Origin: Flavobacteriaceae bacterium
GTDB lineage: Bacteria; Bacteroidota; Bacteroidia; Flavobacteriales; Flavobacteriaceae
DNA length: 64,000 nt
Direction of reading: 5' to 3'
Assembly: GCA_016764435.1 (NCBI GenBank)
Contig: JAESRX010000007.1
Span: 179,545-243,544, forward strand
Of this stretch, positions 50,676 to 59,637 are shown piece after piece (the stretch's first letter is position 1; every line of letters starts with the position of its first letter). The translations under genes were made by a program, and so were the position numbers. The notes under the pieces are model-generated. The model ran no database searches, was not told the origin of the DNA, and saw nothing but the letters and a program-made list of their open reading frames with translations.

Positions 50676-51650
50676 TTGAAAAAAAAGGTAGCCAGCTCAT
50701 TGGCTTTTTTAAAAAATGACAGGAGCGTTCGAATATTTTCCATTTTTTTAGTGCTGACAACTATCATTTGGTTCTTAATCGAATTATCTAAAACATACAG
50801 TAGTACGGCTTATTTAAAAATCGACTATAAGAATTTAAGTAAGACTCAGATTTTACAGGAGGCACCTTTAAATAAGATTGAAGTAGCGCTTAAGTCTTCC
50901 GGATTCAGTCTTATGGGATACCAATTATTCACAAAAAAAGTGACATTGGATCTAACCGATGCCATTTATACACGTGCGAATCGGCATTTTGTCTTACTAA
51001 ATAATCACCAAATAGAAATAGGTAGTCAACTGTCTTCTGAAACAGAGTTGTTGCGTTTTAACAGAGATACTATCTTTTTTGAATTAGGGGCAACCATTTC
51101 TAAAAAAGTTCCAGTACTGCTGGAATTAGATCTCAGTTATAAACCTGGCTATAATTTAATGAGTGACATTAAAATGACACCTGACAGTGTTGTTATAACG
51201 GGGCCTGAAAAACATATAGATACCATTCAGTATCTATATACGAAAAAGAAGGTACTTACAGAAGTCTACGAGACTATTAATAGCTCCATTCCTTTACTTA
51301 TAAATCCAGCGGTTAACACTATTAGTTATGGAAGTGTTGAGGTAAATGTGACAGCTGTGGTTGAGAAAATCACGGAAGGGAAGCTAATTATTCCTGTTCA
51401 AATTATAAATGTGCCACCAGGGATAACCATTACTACATTTCCGAAAAACATAGAAATTGTATATCAAGTAGGGCTTTCTAATTTTAGTGACATTAATGAA
51501 ACATCTTTTGACGTAGTGTTTGATTATAATTCCTATCTAATAGATTCAACATTAGTGTATTTACTTCCCCGAATAAAGTCCAAAAGTGACTTAGTGCGTT
51601 CCGTGGAAATAAAACCACGAAAAGTAGAGTTTTTAATACAAAAAAAATGA
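50676..51650 (+). CDS. YbbR-like domain protein
   Basis: A 324-residue membrane-anchored protein. One helix near the N-terminus (RIFSIFLVLTTIIWFLIELS) is followed by YbbR-like beta modules, recognisable by the repeated strand pattern around KVPVLLELDLSYKPGYNLM and PDSVVITGPEKHIDTIQ. In Firmicutes the YbbR protein CdaR regulates diadenylate cyclase, but no cdaA gene is here. The start is a TTG at 50676 (KKKVASSLAFLKND); no in-frame ATG lies close. It overlaps coaE by four bases, a pairing common in Flavobacteriia. Confidence 0.88.
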   Translation: MKKKVASSLAFLKNDRSVRIFSIFLVLTTIIWFLIELSKTYSSTAYLKIDYKNLSKTQILQEAPLNKIEVALKSSGFSLMGYQLFTKKVTLDLTDAIYTRANRHFVLLNNHQIEIGSQLSSETELLRFNRDTIFFELGATISKKVPVLLELDLSYKPGYNLMSDIKMTPDSVVITGPEKHIDTIQYLYTKKKVLTEVYETINSSIPLLINPAVNTISYGSVEVNVTAVVEKITEGKLIIPVQIINVPPGITITTFPKNIEIVYQVGLSNFSDINETSFDVVFDYNSYLIDSTLVYLLPRIKSKSDLVRSVEIKPRKVEFLIQKK

Positions 51651-52240
51651 TAGTTATTGGACTGACAGGTGGAATTGGAAGTGGAAAAACTACCGTGTTG
51701 AAAATGTTTGAGGCGAAAGGGATTACTACTTATAACGCAGATTTAGAAGCACGTAAACTTATAAATACGTCCCCTGAAATAAGAGAAAATCTAGAGAGGT
51801 TATTTGGAAAAGACGCTTATTTAGGGGAGGAATTGAACAGACCATTTATAGCGAGTATAGTGTTTTCTGACAAGGAAAAATTAGCAGCTTTAAATAAGGC
51901 AACACACCCAAGTTTACATCATCATTTTAAAACATTCTTAGCGAGACAATCAGGAATTTATATTGTTTATGAAGCGGCTATTTTATTAGAGTCCGAAGGC
52001 TACAAGTTATGCGATTATATTATTACTGTGGTGGCGAGTAGCGAAGAGAAATTGAAGCGTATTCAATTACGTGACGGTATGACGGTTTCGGAGATAAGAG
52101 CTCGAATGAACAGTCAAATGTCGGATGCCTTGCGTATTGAAAAGTCTGATTTTGTAATAACCAACAATAGCAAGAGTGGTACGAAACAACAGGTAGCATG
52201 CTTGCATGACCTTTTATCTGATTTGAGTATTGTTAGTTAA
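51647..52240 (+). CDS. coaE: Dephospho-CoA kinase
   Basis: CoaE phosphorylates dephospho-CoA in the last step of coenzyme A synthesis. It begins IVIGLTGGIGSGKTTVLKMF with the P-loop GGIGSGKT. The dephospho-CoA site is around YNADLEARKLI, the lid region has RIQLRDGMTVSEIRARMNSQ, and DFVITNN lies close to the end. At 197 residues it has the normal length. It overlaps the YbbR-like gene by four bases, so translation is coupled. Confidence 0.95.
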   Translation: MIVIGLTGGIGSGKTTVLKMFEAKGITTYNADLEARKLINTSPEIRENLERLFGKDAYLGEELNRPFIASIVFSDKEKLAALNKATHPSLHHHFKTFLARQSGIYIVYEAAILLESEGYKLCDYIITVVASSEEKLKRIQLRDGMTVSEIRARMNSQMSDALRIEKSDFVITNNSKSGTKQQVACLHDLLSDLSIVS

Positions 52241-52316
52241 ACTCTTAAAATAGTGTTAAAGAACCATTTTTGATGTTAATATTGGTTAAAAATAGTGGCT
52301 GTAAATGTTAAAATAT

Positions 52317-52324
52317 TAAATTTG
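52317..52324 (+). promoter_or_regulatory. -7 box directly in front of the histidine kinase, possible leaderless promoter
   Basis: TAAATTTG ends four bases before the ATG at 52329. With the SRP RNA spacing, transcription would start on the A of ATG. An out-of-frame ATG at 52325 would then lie outside the mRNA. No -33 TTG at the right distance is seen. Confidence 0.4.
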
Positions 52325-52328
52325 ATGC

Positions 52329-53894
52329 ATGGGTAAAAAAACATTTTTTCTAATTAGTTTCCTCATGAGTGTTGCCTTAATTGGGATTATTTTTGTACAG
52401 GTTAGTTGGATTAAAAACACATTAGATATTCGAGAAAAACAGTTTTCTAGCGATGTGAAATTTGCCTTGGCGAATGTTTCTCAAAATATAACACAAAGAG
52501 AATTTGATGTCTATTTTAAAAAATTCTCAAAATTAGTAGAAACACAAGAGAAATACAAGCCTTCTGATATCAGGAATTTTGTATTTGAACAGGTAGACAC
52601 GGTAAATAACCAACGATTTATCTATTCTAGAAGTATTTTAGAGGAGAACTATAAAATTCCCACTGATTTTTTTAATGATGATTCTATCAACTTTAAAAAG
52701 ATATACAGTAAAGAGGAGGTTATAGTCTTTAGTCATATCCATACGGATGGTGATTTGTCCTCAGAAACACCATCAGAACGATTTGTAAAAGTAGGGCGTT
52801 TTGACGCTTCGGAGAGGGCTGAGTTTTTGAGTTTTATAGATGTTACTGTATCGCGACTTCCGGTAAATATGAGGGTGAGTAATAGAGAACTGAGCATAGA
52901 ACTTGATAAAGAACTAAAAAAAAGAGGGATAGAAACTGATTTTAAATACGGTATTTATAGCAATGGATTGGCCACAAAGGTAAAGTCCGGATATTTTAGA
53001 AAAGAGGTAGGTAAAAGTTATCAAATCCCTATGTTTACGGATAGTGAAGGTGAGAGTAATTATGATTTATTTGTGAGTTTTCCTTCCAAAGAAAAATACA
53101 TAGTATCTTCTATACAACGGAATTTAGTCCTCTCAATATTTTTTATTCTAATTATTATTATTACGTTTATAACCGCATTGTATCAATTGATAAAGCAAAA
53201 GCAGATTTCAGAAATTAAAACTGATTTCATCAATAATATGACCCACGAATTTAAAACACCTATCGCCACCATAAATTTGGCCTTAGATGCTATAAAAAAT
53301 CCAAAGGTGATTCACGATACGGAGAAAATACATCGCTACGTAAAGATGATTCGTGAAGAGAATAAACGAATGCATGCACAGGTAGAAAATGTATTGCGTA
53401 TCTCTAAGTTGGAAAAAAACCAATTAGATATTACTAAGGAAGCGGTGGATATACATGATTTATTAGATGACGCCATGTCTCATATCCATTTGTTATTAGA
53501 GGAGCGTGAGGGCAGAATTGAGTTGCATTTGGAAGCCGTGTTAACGGAATTTTTGGGAAATTCATTTCATTTCACTAATATTATCGTAAATATGTTAGAC
53601 AATGCGATTAAATATTCACCAGAACCTCCACGGATAGATGTGTATACGGAGAATACGGCTAAAAATATAATTATAAAGGTTAAAGATCAAGGTATAGGAA
53701 TGAGCACACATGTTCAGAAGAATATCTTTAAAAAATTCTATCGTGAGGAGACGGGAAATATACACAATGTAAAAGGTCACGGTTTAGGATTAGCATATGT
53801 TAAAAAAATAGTAGAGATACATCAAGGAAGTATTCATGTAGAGAGCGAAAAAGGAAAAGGAAGTACGCTTATTGTGAAGATTCCGTTAATATAA
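52329..53894 (+). CDS. Sensor histidine kinase
   Basis: A 521-residue inner-membrane kinase. Helix one is at about residues 6-28 and helix two at about 262-285, enclosing a periplasmic sensor of about 235 residues that I do not recognise. There is no HAMP domain. The HisKA box is NNMTHEFKTPIATINLALDA, with the phosphorylated histidine near residue 306. The ATPase has N box NMLDNAIKYSP, G1 DQGIGM, F FKKFYR and G2 GHGLGLAYVKKI. It is 12 bases before the response regulator gene, so the two form a two-component system of the kind common in Flavobacteriia (RprXY-like). Confidence 0.95.
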   Translation: MGKKTFFLISFLMSVALIGIIFVQVSWIKNTLDIREKQFSSDVKFALANVSQNITQREFDVYFKKFSKLVETQEKYKPSDIRNFVFEQVDTVNNQRFIYSRSILEENYKIPTDFFNDDSINFKKIYSKEEVIVFSHIHTDGDLSSETPSERFVKVGRFDASERAEFLSFIDVTVSRLPVNMRVSNRELSIELDKELKKRGIETDFKYGIYSNGLATKVKSGYFRKEVGKSYQIPMFTDSEGESNYDLFVSFPSKEKYIVSSIQRNLVLSIFFILIIIITFITALYQLIKQKQISEIKTDFINNMTHEFKTPIATINLALDAIKNPKVIHDTEKIHRYVKMIREENKRMHAQVENVLRISKLEKNQLDITKEAVDIHDLLDDAMSHIHLLLEEREGRIELHLEAVLTEFLGNSFHFTNIIVNMLDNAIKYSPEPPRIDVYTENTAKNIIIKVKDQGIGMSTHVQKNIFKKFYREETGNIHNVKGHGLGLAYVKKIVEIHQGSIHVESEKGKGSTLIVKIPLI

Positions 53895-53906
53895 AAAGAG
53901 TTGATT

Positions 53907-54605
53907 ATGAGTAAAAACAGAATTTTATTGGTAGAGGATGATCCTAATTTCGGAACGGTTTTAAAAGATTACTTAGGCTTGAACGATTATGTGGTCACCC
54001 TTGCAAAAGACGGTCTAGAAGGACTGATTATGTTTAAGAACGATGAGTATGATATTTGTATTTTGGACGTAATGATGCCTCGTAAAGATGGATTTTCTTT
54101 AGCCAAGGATATACGTGCAACAAATAAAGAAATTCCAATCATTTTTTTAACCGCAAAGACGATGAAAGAAGATGTATTAAAGGGATATCAAGCGGGAGCG
54201 GATGATTATTTAAACAAACCTTTTGACTCTGAAGTATTGTTGTATAAAATTAAAGCCATTTTACAACGGAAACAGATTGGAAGTAATAAGGAAGAAGAGC
54301 GTTTTGAGTTTACTATAGGTAGGTTTGAATTTAATTCCAAATTGAGACATTTAATATTTAATAAAGAGAGTACTCAAAAATTGTCACCAAAGGAAAACAA
54401 GTTATTAAAAATGCTTGCCTTGTACAAAAACGATTTAATGCCTAGAGAATTGGCCTTGACTAAGATTTGGAGAGATGATAACTATTTTACATCTAGGAGT
54501 ATGGATGTTTACATTGCCAAACTTAGAAAATATTTAAAATTGGATTCCGGTGTGGAAATATTAAATATTCATGGGGAAGGGTTTCGTTTAATTGATCAGC
54601 GTTAA
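53907..54605 (+). CDS. OmpR-family response regulator
   Basis: A 232-residue regulator. The receiver domain has LVEDDPNFG (Asp11, Asp12), the phosphorylated Asp54 in CILDVMMPRKDG, Thr82 in FLTAKT and Lys104 in NKPFD. The C-terminal winged helix has LSPKENKLLKMLALYKNDLM and RSMDVYIAKLRKYL. The ORF track uses a TTG at 53901; the ATG at 53907 gives MSKNRILLVEDD and is preferred. It is partner to the kinase directly upstream; target genes are unknown. Confidence 0.95.
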   Translation: MSKNRILLVEDDPNFGTVLKDYLGLNDYVVTLAKDGLEGLIMFKNDEYDICILDVMMPRKDGFSLAKDIRATNKEIPIIFLTAKTMKEDVLKGYQAGADDYLNKPFDSEVLLYKIKAILQRKQIGSNKEEERFEFTIGRFEFNSKLRHLIFNKESTQKLSPKENKLLKMLALYKNDLMPRELALTKIWRDDNYFTSRSMDVYIAKLRKYLKLDSGVEILNIHGEGFRLIDQR

Positions 54606-54636
54606 GTATTTAAGCAATGATCTATAATTTATAAAA

Positions 54637-54665
54637 AAAAGTCTGCCTATGCGGGCTTTTTTTTA
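54637..54665 (+). terminator. Terminator of the two-component operon
   Basis: AAAAGTCTGC and GCGGGCTTTT pair with two G-U pairs around CTAT, followed by eight T residues. Confidence 0.85.
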
Positions 54666-54706
54666 TGGGTTTTAAATTGTAATTTGCCTGTAAAATTTGA
54701 GAAGAG

Positions 54707-55327
54707 ATGGCTAAATTCATAAAATTATACAATGAAAACCCAAACGAACGCGAGATAGATAAGATAGTAACAATCCTAAAAAAAGGAGGGCTGATTATTT
54801 TTCCCACGGATACTGTTTACGGGTTAGGTTGTGATATTACGAATACGAAAGCCATGGAGAAAGTGGCACAATTGAAAGGAATTAAATTGGCGAAAGCTAA
54901 TTTTTCATTCATATGTCACGATTTAAGTAATTTATCCGACTTTGTTAAGCAAATAGATACGCCTACCTATAAAATATTGAAAAAAGCCTTGCCTGGACCT
55001 TATACTTTTGTATTGCCTGCGAGTACTAAATTGCCGAAGGCTTTTAAACACAGAAAAACAGTGGGAATTCGTGTCCCTGACAATACGATTATCAGGGCAT
55101 TAGTAAAAGAATTAGGGAACCCTATTGTATCTACCTCTATTAGAGACGATGATGATGTGGTTGAATACACCACAGATCCTGAATTGATCAATGAAAAATG
55201 GGGGCATATTGTCGATGTAATTATTGACGGTGGTTATGGTGATAATCAAGCCTCTACGGTGGTCGATTTATCACAAGACGAAATAGAAATTATTAGAGAA
55301 GGTAAAGGAACTATCGATTTTCTTTAG
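54707..55327 (+). CDS. YciO-like protein of the Sua5/YrdC family
   Basis: A second YrdC-fold protein of 206 residues. It has GGLIIFPTDTVYGLGCDITN and LGNPIVSTSIRDDDD, but the KxR...S pattern of active TsaC is replaced by KGIKLAKANFSFI, which matches the YciO branch. YciO proteins bind RNA and nucleotides, and their role in t6A is debated; the protein at 19966 is the better TsaC. The C-terminal part, IIDGGYGDNQASTVVDLS and IIREGKGTIDFL, is typical. It is monocistronic. Its end overlaps the convergent GT2 gene by 17 bases. Confidence 0.9.
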   Translation: MAKFIKLYNENPNEREIDKIVTILKKGGLIIFPTDTVYGLGCDITNTKAMEKVAQLKGIKLAKANFSFICHDLSNLSDFVKQIDTPTYKILKKALPGPYTFVLPASTKLPKAFKHRKTVGIRVPDNTIIRALVKELGNPIVSTSIRDDDDVVEYTTDPELINEKWGHIVDVIIDGGYGDNQASTVVDLSQDEIEIIREGKGTIDFL

Positions 55328-56321
55328 TAAAAATAAATTTCTTGTTTCCTTTTATAAAATAATCCCAAACAATACTTTTACTTCCGTAGTAATCTGTTTT
55401 TTGGCGTTGATAATCTCGTTTATTGAGCATCATAGAAAGGCGTGTATAAAAGCTGAAATGTGCTCTAATAATAGCGTAAGTATGACGGGGTTTTAATTCC
55501 ATCATAAATTTCACGCCTGCAATTCCGTCAAGAATAAGCCTAGTAAAAATCAATAAAAACAGGCCTTTTTTAGGGCAATTCTTTACCAAGTTACACAAGC
55601 TATTTCTAAAGTTAAGATAGGTTTTTTGAGGGTTTAGTTCGTTTAATGTTGCGCCTCCAACATGATATACGGTACTCTGCCCGTTATAATAAATAGAAAG
55701 TCCTAAATTTTGAGCACGCCAGCAAAGGTCTATTTCTTCTTGATGTGCAAAATAATCTTCGTCAAAACCACCAAGCTCATGAAAAACCTTATTTTTAATA
55801 AAAAAACAAGCTCCTGATGCCCAAAATATAGGAAGGGTATCATTGTATTGGTCCTCGTCTTTTTCAATACTGTCAAATATACGACCTCTACAATATGGAT
55901 AGCCATATTTATCAATAAAACCACCGGCGGCACCCGCGTATTCAAACAAGTCTTTTTGTTTAAAATCTAGTATTTTAGGTTGAATTATGGCAATTTCTTC
56001 ATGTGATAAATACATGTTACGTATTGGAATTAGCCAGTTTGCACTGACTTCAATGTCCGAATTTACCAAGGCGTAAATTTCTTCTTTTACAGATTTAAGT
56101 GCGTCATTGTATCCTTTTGCATAGCCTCCATTACGACTGTTCTGAATAATAGTAATTTCTGGGTATTGAGCGCGAATAAACGCCATGGAATCATCTGTAG
56201 AAGCATTGTCTGCAACATATATAGTAGAGTAAGAAGGATCACTATACGCTATAATACTCGGTAAAAATTGTTCTAATAGTTGTTTTCCGTTCCAGTTTAA
56301 GATAACAATGGCAATGTTCAT
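55311..56321 (-). CDS. Glycosyltransferase family 2, rhamnosyltransferase-like
   Basis: A 336-residue GT-A enzyme. It starts MNIAIVILNWNGKQLLEQFL, then YVADNASTDDSM, ALVNSDIEVS (the DxD-like metal site) and NRNGG-like text in QNSRNGGYAKGYNDAL. ASGACFFIKNKVFHELGGFD and EDYFAHQEEIDLCWRAQNLG mark the rhamnosyl/galactosyl-type acceptor half. A hydrophobic region near GLFLLIFTRLILDGIAG may attach it to the membrane. It acts in surface polysaccharide or LPS assembly. It is transcribed alone; the 3' end overlaps the YciO-like gene. Confidence 0.9.
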   Translation of the reverse strand: MNIAIVILNWNGKQLLEQFLPSIIAYSDPSYSTIYVADNASTDDSMAFIRAQYPEITIIQNSRNGGYAKGYNDALKSVKEEIYALVNSDIEVSANWLIPIRNMYLSHEEIAIIQPKILDFKQKDLFEYAGAAGGFIDKYGYPYCRGRIFDSIEKDEDQYNDTLPIFWASGACFFIKNKVFHELGGFDEDYFAHQEEIDLCWRAQNLGLSIYYNGQSTVYHVGGATLNELNPQKTYLNFRNSLCNLVKNCPKKGLFLLIFTRLILDGIAGVKFMMELKPRHTYAIIRAHFSFYTRLSMMLNKRDYQRQKTDYYGSKSIVWDYFIKGNKKFIFTKENR

Positions 56322-56384
56322 GTAAAAAAATATTTTTTCAAATGTAGCTATAATTTCAGCAGTTCTAAAGTTATTAGCGGAAGA

Positions 56385-56834
56385 TTATTTCTTTTTGAAG
56401 GAAGGAATGTCTTTTAAGAATTCGTATTTTTTTTCTTGGAAATTTTGGCGACAGTAATAATGGAGTAATCCATTGGTAACAACGAGGTAAGGAGCTTTTA
56501 GTGCCATGTTATAACGGGCGATTTGATCAAAAACATGTTGTGATATCTTTACAGAAGGTGCTTTACATTCCACAATAATTTCTGGAGTTCCTTGCGTATT
56601 GTAAATAACAATATCGGTACGCTTAGTACGGGTGTTCACCTTGAGCTGTTTTTCAACAGCCATGAGAGAAATTGGATAGTTTTTTTCGGTCACCAAATAA
56701 TGAATATAATGTTGACGTACCCATTCCTCAGGGGTTAAAACAATATATTTTTTTCGAACGATATCAAAAATTAACAGCTTATTTTCGCTACTTTTGACAT
56801 TCAATTTATACGGTGGTAAATTCAGCTGTTGCAT
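56385..56834 (-). CDS. Small protein with type I restriction enzyme HsdR N-terminal-like nuclease domain
   Basis: A 149-residue cytoplasmic protein. It has a PD-(D/E)xK-like core, with Asp in RTDIVIYN and the ExK pair in EIIVECKAPSV, matching the stand-alone HsdR_N family; the N-terminal region includes KLLIFDIVRKKYIVLTPEEW and VRQHYIHYLV. No restriction or modification genes are nearby, so this is an orphan. It is divergent from holA, 29 bases apart, an arrangement I believe is common in Flavobacteriia. It may be a DNA repair or replication-linked nuclease; this is inference. Confidence 0.85.
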   Translation of the reverse strand: MQQLNLPPYKLNVKSSENKLLIFDIVRKKYIVLTPEEWVRQHYIHYLVTEKNYPISLMAVEKQLKVNTRTKRTDIVIYNTQGTPEIIVECKAPSVKISQHVFDQIARYNMALKAPYLVVTNGLLHYYCRQNFQEKKYEFLKDIPSFKKK

Positions 56835-56863
56835 GCCACAAAAATGCTAATTTTTTTTGATAA

Positions 56864-57868
56864 ATGAACGACTTAAATCAAATTATTGGAGACATAAAAA
56901 AAGGAGACATCAAACCTGTGTACTTGTTAACTGGGGAGGAACCTTATTTTATTGATAAAATTTCTGATTATATAGAAAAAAATATATTATCGGAGGAAGA
57001 GAAAGGCTTCAATCAGATGGTGATGTATGGAGGAGATGTAGAGGTGATGGATATTATTTCCAATGCGAAACGTTTTCCTATGATGGCAGATAGACAGGTG
57101 ATTATTGTAAAGGAAGCACAAGAATTAGCACGTAGTATTGAGTCTTTGGTACATTACGTAGAGCATCCTCAAACGACTACAATGTTGGTTCTCTGTTATA
57201 AATACAAGAAGTTAGACAAGCGTAAAAAGCTGTATAAAGTGATTAAAAAGAACGGTGTTATTTTTGAGGCTAAAAAAATGTATGACAATCAGATTGGTGA
57301 TTGGATACGGAAAGTGCTGTCTGATCATAATTATGGGATAGAAAATAAAGCCGTACAAATGTTGGTGGAATTCTTAGGGACCGATTTGAGCCGTATTTTT
57401 AAAGAACTGGAAAAATTAATGGTGTTGTTACCTGAAAAATCGACAATTAGTGATCAAATAATAGAAGATAATATTGGGATTTCTAAAGATTTTAATAATT
57501 TTGAATTGCGGAAAGCCGTAGGGAATAAGAATGTATTGCTAGCCAATCAAATCATTAATTACTTCAGTCAAAACCCTAAAAACAACCCTCTTGTAATGAC
57601 TATTTCTTTATTGAATAGCTTTTTTACACAGTTGTTTATGTACCATGCATTAAAGGATAAATCAAGACCTAATGTGGCAGCAAAGTTGAAAATAAACCCC
57701 TATTTTGTTGCGGATTATGCCACGGCTGCACGGAATTATCCAATGCGAAAAGTATCGCAAGTAATTTCTACCTTGCGAGAGTCTGATCTAAAAAGTAAAG
57801 GGGTGGGAGCAAATGCTCTTCCTCAAAGTGATTTGTTAAAAGAACTCATCTTTAAAATTATGCACTAA
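56864..57868 (+). CDS. holA: DNA polymerase III subunit delta
   Basis: HolA opens the sliding clamp in the clamp loader. The 334-residue protein begins IIGDIKKGDIKPVYLLTGEE and PYFIDKISDYIE, typical of delta; FPMMADRQVIIVKEAQEL and LVEFLGTDLSRIFKELEKLM follow, and the C-terminal domain ends LKSKGVGANALPQSDLLKEL. The length is normal. It is divergent from the HsdR_N-like gene with a short shared gap, and a weak terminator lies 130 bases downstream. Confidence 0.94.
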   Translation: MNDLNQIIGDIKKGDIKPVYLLTGEEPYFIDKISDYIEKNILSEEEKGFNQMVMYGGDVEVMDIISNAKRFPMMADRQVIIVKEAQELARSIESLVHYVEHPQTTTMLVLCYKYKKLDKRKKLYKVIKKNGVIFEAKKMYDNQIGDWIRKVLSDHNYGIENKAVQMLVEFLGTDLSRIFKELEKLMVLLPEKSTISDQIIEDNIGISKDFNNFELRKAVGNKNVLLANQIINYFSQNPKNNPLVMTISLLNSFFTQLFMYHALKDKSRPNVAAKLKINPYFVADYATAARNYPMRKVSQVISTLRESDLKSKGVGANALPQSDLLKELIFKIMH

Positions 57869-57995
57869 CAAGATGTTTAGACCATAGAAGTTAGGATTTC
57901 TAACTTTTTAGTTGACACTATGTGTGAGGTTTTATCGGTATAAATAGAGGTAAGGGGCTTAATCCTCGGTGTTTCTTCTTTTTTATATAAACTTA

Positions 57996-58030
57996 AAAAG
58001 GACTCCTGTAAAGGTGTCCTTTCTTAATTT
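57996..58030 (+). terminator. Probable terminator after holA
   Basis: AAAGGACTCC and GGTGTCCTTT pair with one mismatch around TGTAAA; the T run (TTTCTTAATTTT) is broken. Confidence 0.6.
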
Positions 58031-58085
58031 TATCAGGTCAAGTGGTTGTGAGACCTGTGCTTAGCTTATTTTCAACTAAATCAGT

Positions 58086-59105
58086 TTAGTCCACTTTTAC
58101 TCGGTTTTCTCGATTTGCCAATTCCCAGGCAGTAAAGAAGATCAATTTTGTGCGCTTTTCTAAGACTTCAAAGTTTATTTTATCGACGGTGTCGCTTTCT
58201 CTATGGTAGTCCTTATGTGTTCCATTAAAATAGAAAATAATAGGGATTCCATTTTTAGCAAAGTTATAATGATCAGATCTGTAGTAAAAGCGATTGGGAT
58301 CCTCTGGGGCATCAAATTTATAATCCAAACTTAAGTGGGTGTATTTTTTGTTGACGTATTCTGAAACTGATTTTAATTCTTTACTTAGTTTTCCAGAACC
58401 GATGACATACACAAAATTTGGAGTTGTTTTATGGGCGTCATCTACACGTCCGATCATATCAATGTTCAAATTTGTAACTGTATTCTTTAAAGGAAAAATA
58501 GGGTTTTGGACATAATATTTAGAGCCGAATAGCCCTATTTCTTCTCCTGTTACATGTAGGAATAATAAAGAGCGTCTAGGACCTTTTCCCTTGGAGACAG
58601 CAATTTTAAATGCTTGGGCTATTTCCATAATAGCAACTGTTCCAGAACCATCATCATCAGCACCATTGTATATTTTTCTACCTCTAACTCCCAAGTGATC
58701 GTAGTGAGCAGAAATGACGATAATCTCTTCTTTTTTATCGGTACCTTCTATAAAGGCCAATACATTTTCAGAGTCGTCATCAGAACGGCCTCTAAAAAAA
58801 TCTTTAGGGATGGGTTGAAAATAGGTCCCATTAGATAACGGACTTAGTATGTTGTTCGTTGAATAAAAATCACGAATGTAATTGGCTGCTTTTTTTTGCC
58901 CTTCAGTACCAGTTTTTCTTCCTTCAAATTCGTCAGAAGCAATTTTGTTTAAGTGATTTTTTAGGTCTGTGATCGTAATAGAGCTTGCAAACACCTTATT
59001 TGAAGAAGTTTCTATTAAAGTAGGTTTTGATTTGCTGTCGTGTAGGTGTTTTGTACTACAACTGAAAATAAGTGTCGTTATAATGCTGTATAAGAGGAGT
59101 TTCAT
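58086..59105 (-). CDS. Lipoprotein M28-family zinc aminopeptidase
   Basis: A 339-residue lipoprotein metallopeptidase; the signal is MKLLLYSIITTLIFSC. The M28 zinc ligands are visible: His in VISAHYDHLG, the bridging Asp in GADDDGSGTVAIME, the catalytic pair GEEIGLFGS, Asp in NIDMIGRVD and His near SDHYNFAKNGIP. The family cleaves N-terminal amino acids from peptides in the periplasm or on the outer membrane. The ORF track adds 20 residues; I chose the ATG at 59105, directly before the lipoprotein signal. It is monocistronic. Confidence 0.92.
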   Translation of the reverse strand: MKLLLYSIITTLIFSCSTKHLHDSKSKPTLIETSSNKVFASSITITDLKNHLNKIASDEFEGRKTGTEGQKKAANYIRDFYSTNNILSPLSNGTYFQPIPKDFFRGRSDDDSENVLAFIEGTDKKEEIIVISAHYDHLGVRGRKIYNGADDDGSGTVAIMEIAQAFKIAVSKGKGPRRSLLFLHVTGEEIGLFGSKYYVQNPIFPLKNTVTNLNIDMIGRVDDAHKTTPNFVYVIGSGKLSKELKSVSEYVNKKYTHLSLDYKFDAPEDPNRFYYRSDHYNFAKNGIPIIFYFNGTHKDYHRESDTVDKINFEVLEKRTKLIFFTAWELANRENRVKVD

Positions 59106-59370
59106 TGGGTGGTTTTTGTTGTTTTGATTGGTCTTTTGATCACGTATATAATATAGTATATACATGAACGGTTATGTGCTTGTTATTGCTTTGTTAAAAA
59201 GTCAAAGATATAAAATATATACGAGAGCTTTTAAATTCGTCATTCCAATGTTCATTGTTAGAAGCTGTTTTCAGGTGTTATTTACATAGAATATGTGTTT
59301 GATTTAGAGAGAGGAGGTGTCTAAATCTCGTAGCAATCCACTGTAATTGTTAGGCGTACGTATATTTATT

Positions 59371-59402
59371 TTTTGATTTTTCTTTAAATTTGTCTATATT
59401 TG
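59371..59402 (+). promoter_or_regulatory. Strong promoter far upstream of the giant gene
   Basis: TTTTG at 59371-59375, a 19-base spacer and TATATTTG at 59395-59402 make a full Bacteroidota promoter; TAAATTTG at 59385-59392 overlaps it as a second box. It would produce a 750-base leader for the giant gene, or serve an unrecognised RNA. Two further -7-like boxes lie at 59978 and 59993. Confidence 0.55.
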
Positions 59403-59608
59403 CAATCGAATTCAATAATTGTATTTAAAATAAAATAGTCAATCGAAATTTATATAATTGAATTTCATTGATGTTGAGATAGATACGTTGTTAATTCTAA
59501 AATTCAGTGGGCCTATGAAGTCACTGTTACCCCAAATTTTATTGTTTTAAAAGTTCAAAAATAGTTAACTAAGGTTAATTTATTGAGCAACGACCAACAG
59601 TACAGTAC

Positions 59609-59637
59609 ACATCAAATATCATAAGATATTTGGATGT
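59609..59637 (+). promoter_or_regulatory. Strong bulged hairpin in the leader of the giant gene
   Basis: ACATCAAATATC-ATAA-GATATTTG(G)ATGT: a 12-base stem with a four-base loop and a single bulged G on the 3' arm. No T run follows, so it is not a terminator. Confidence 0.55.
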
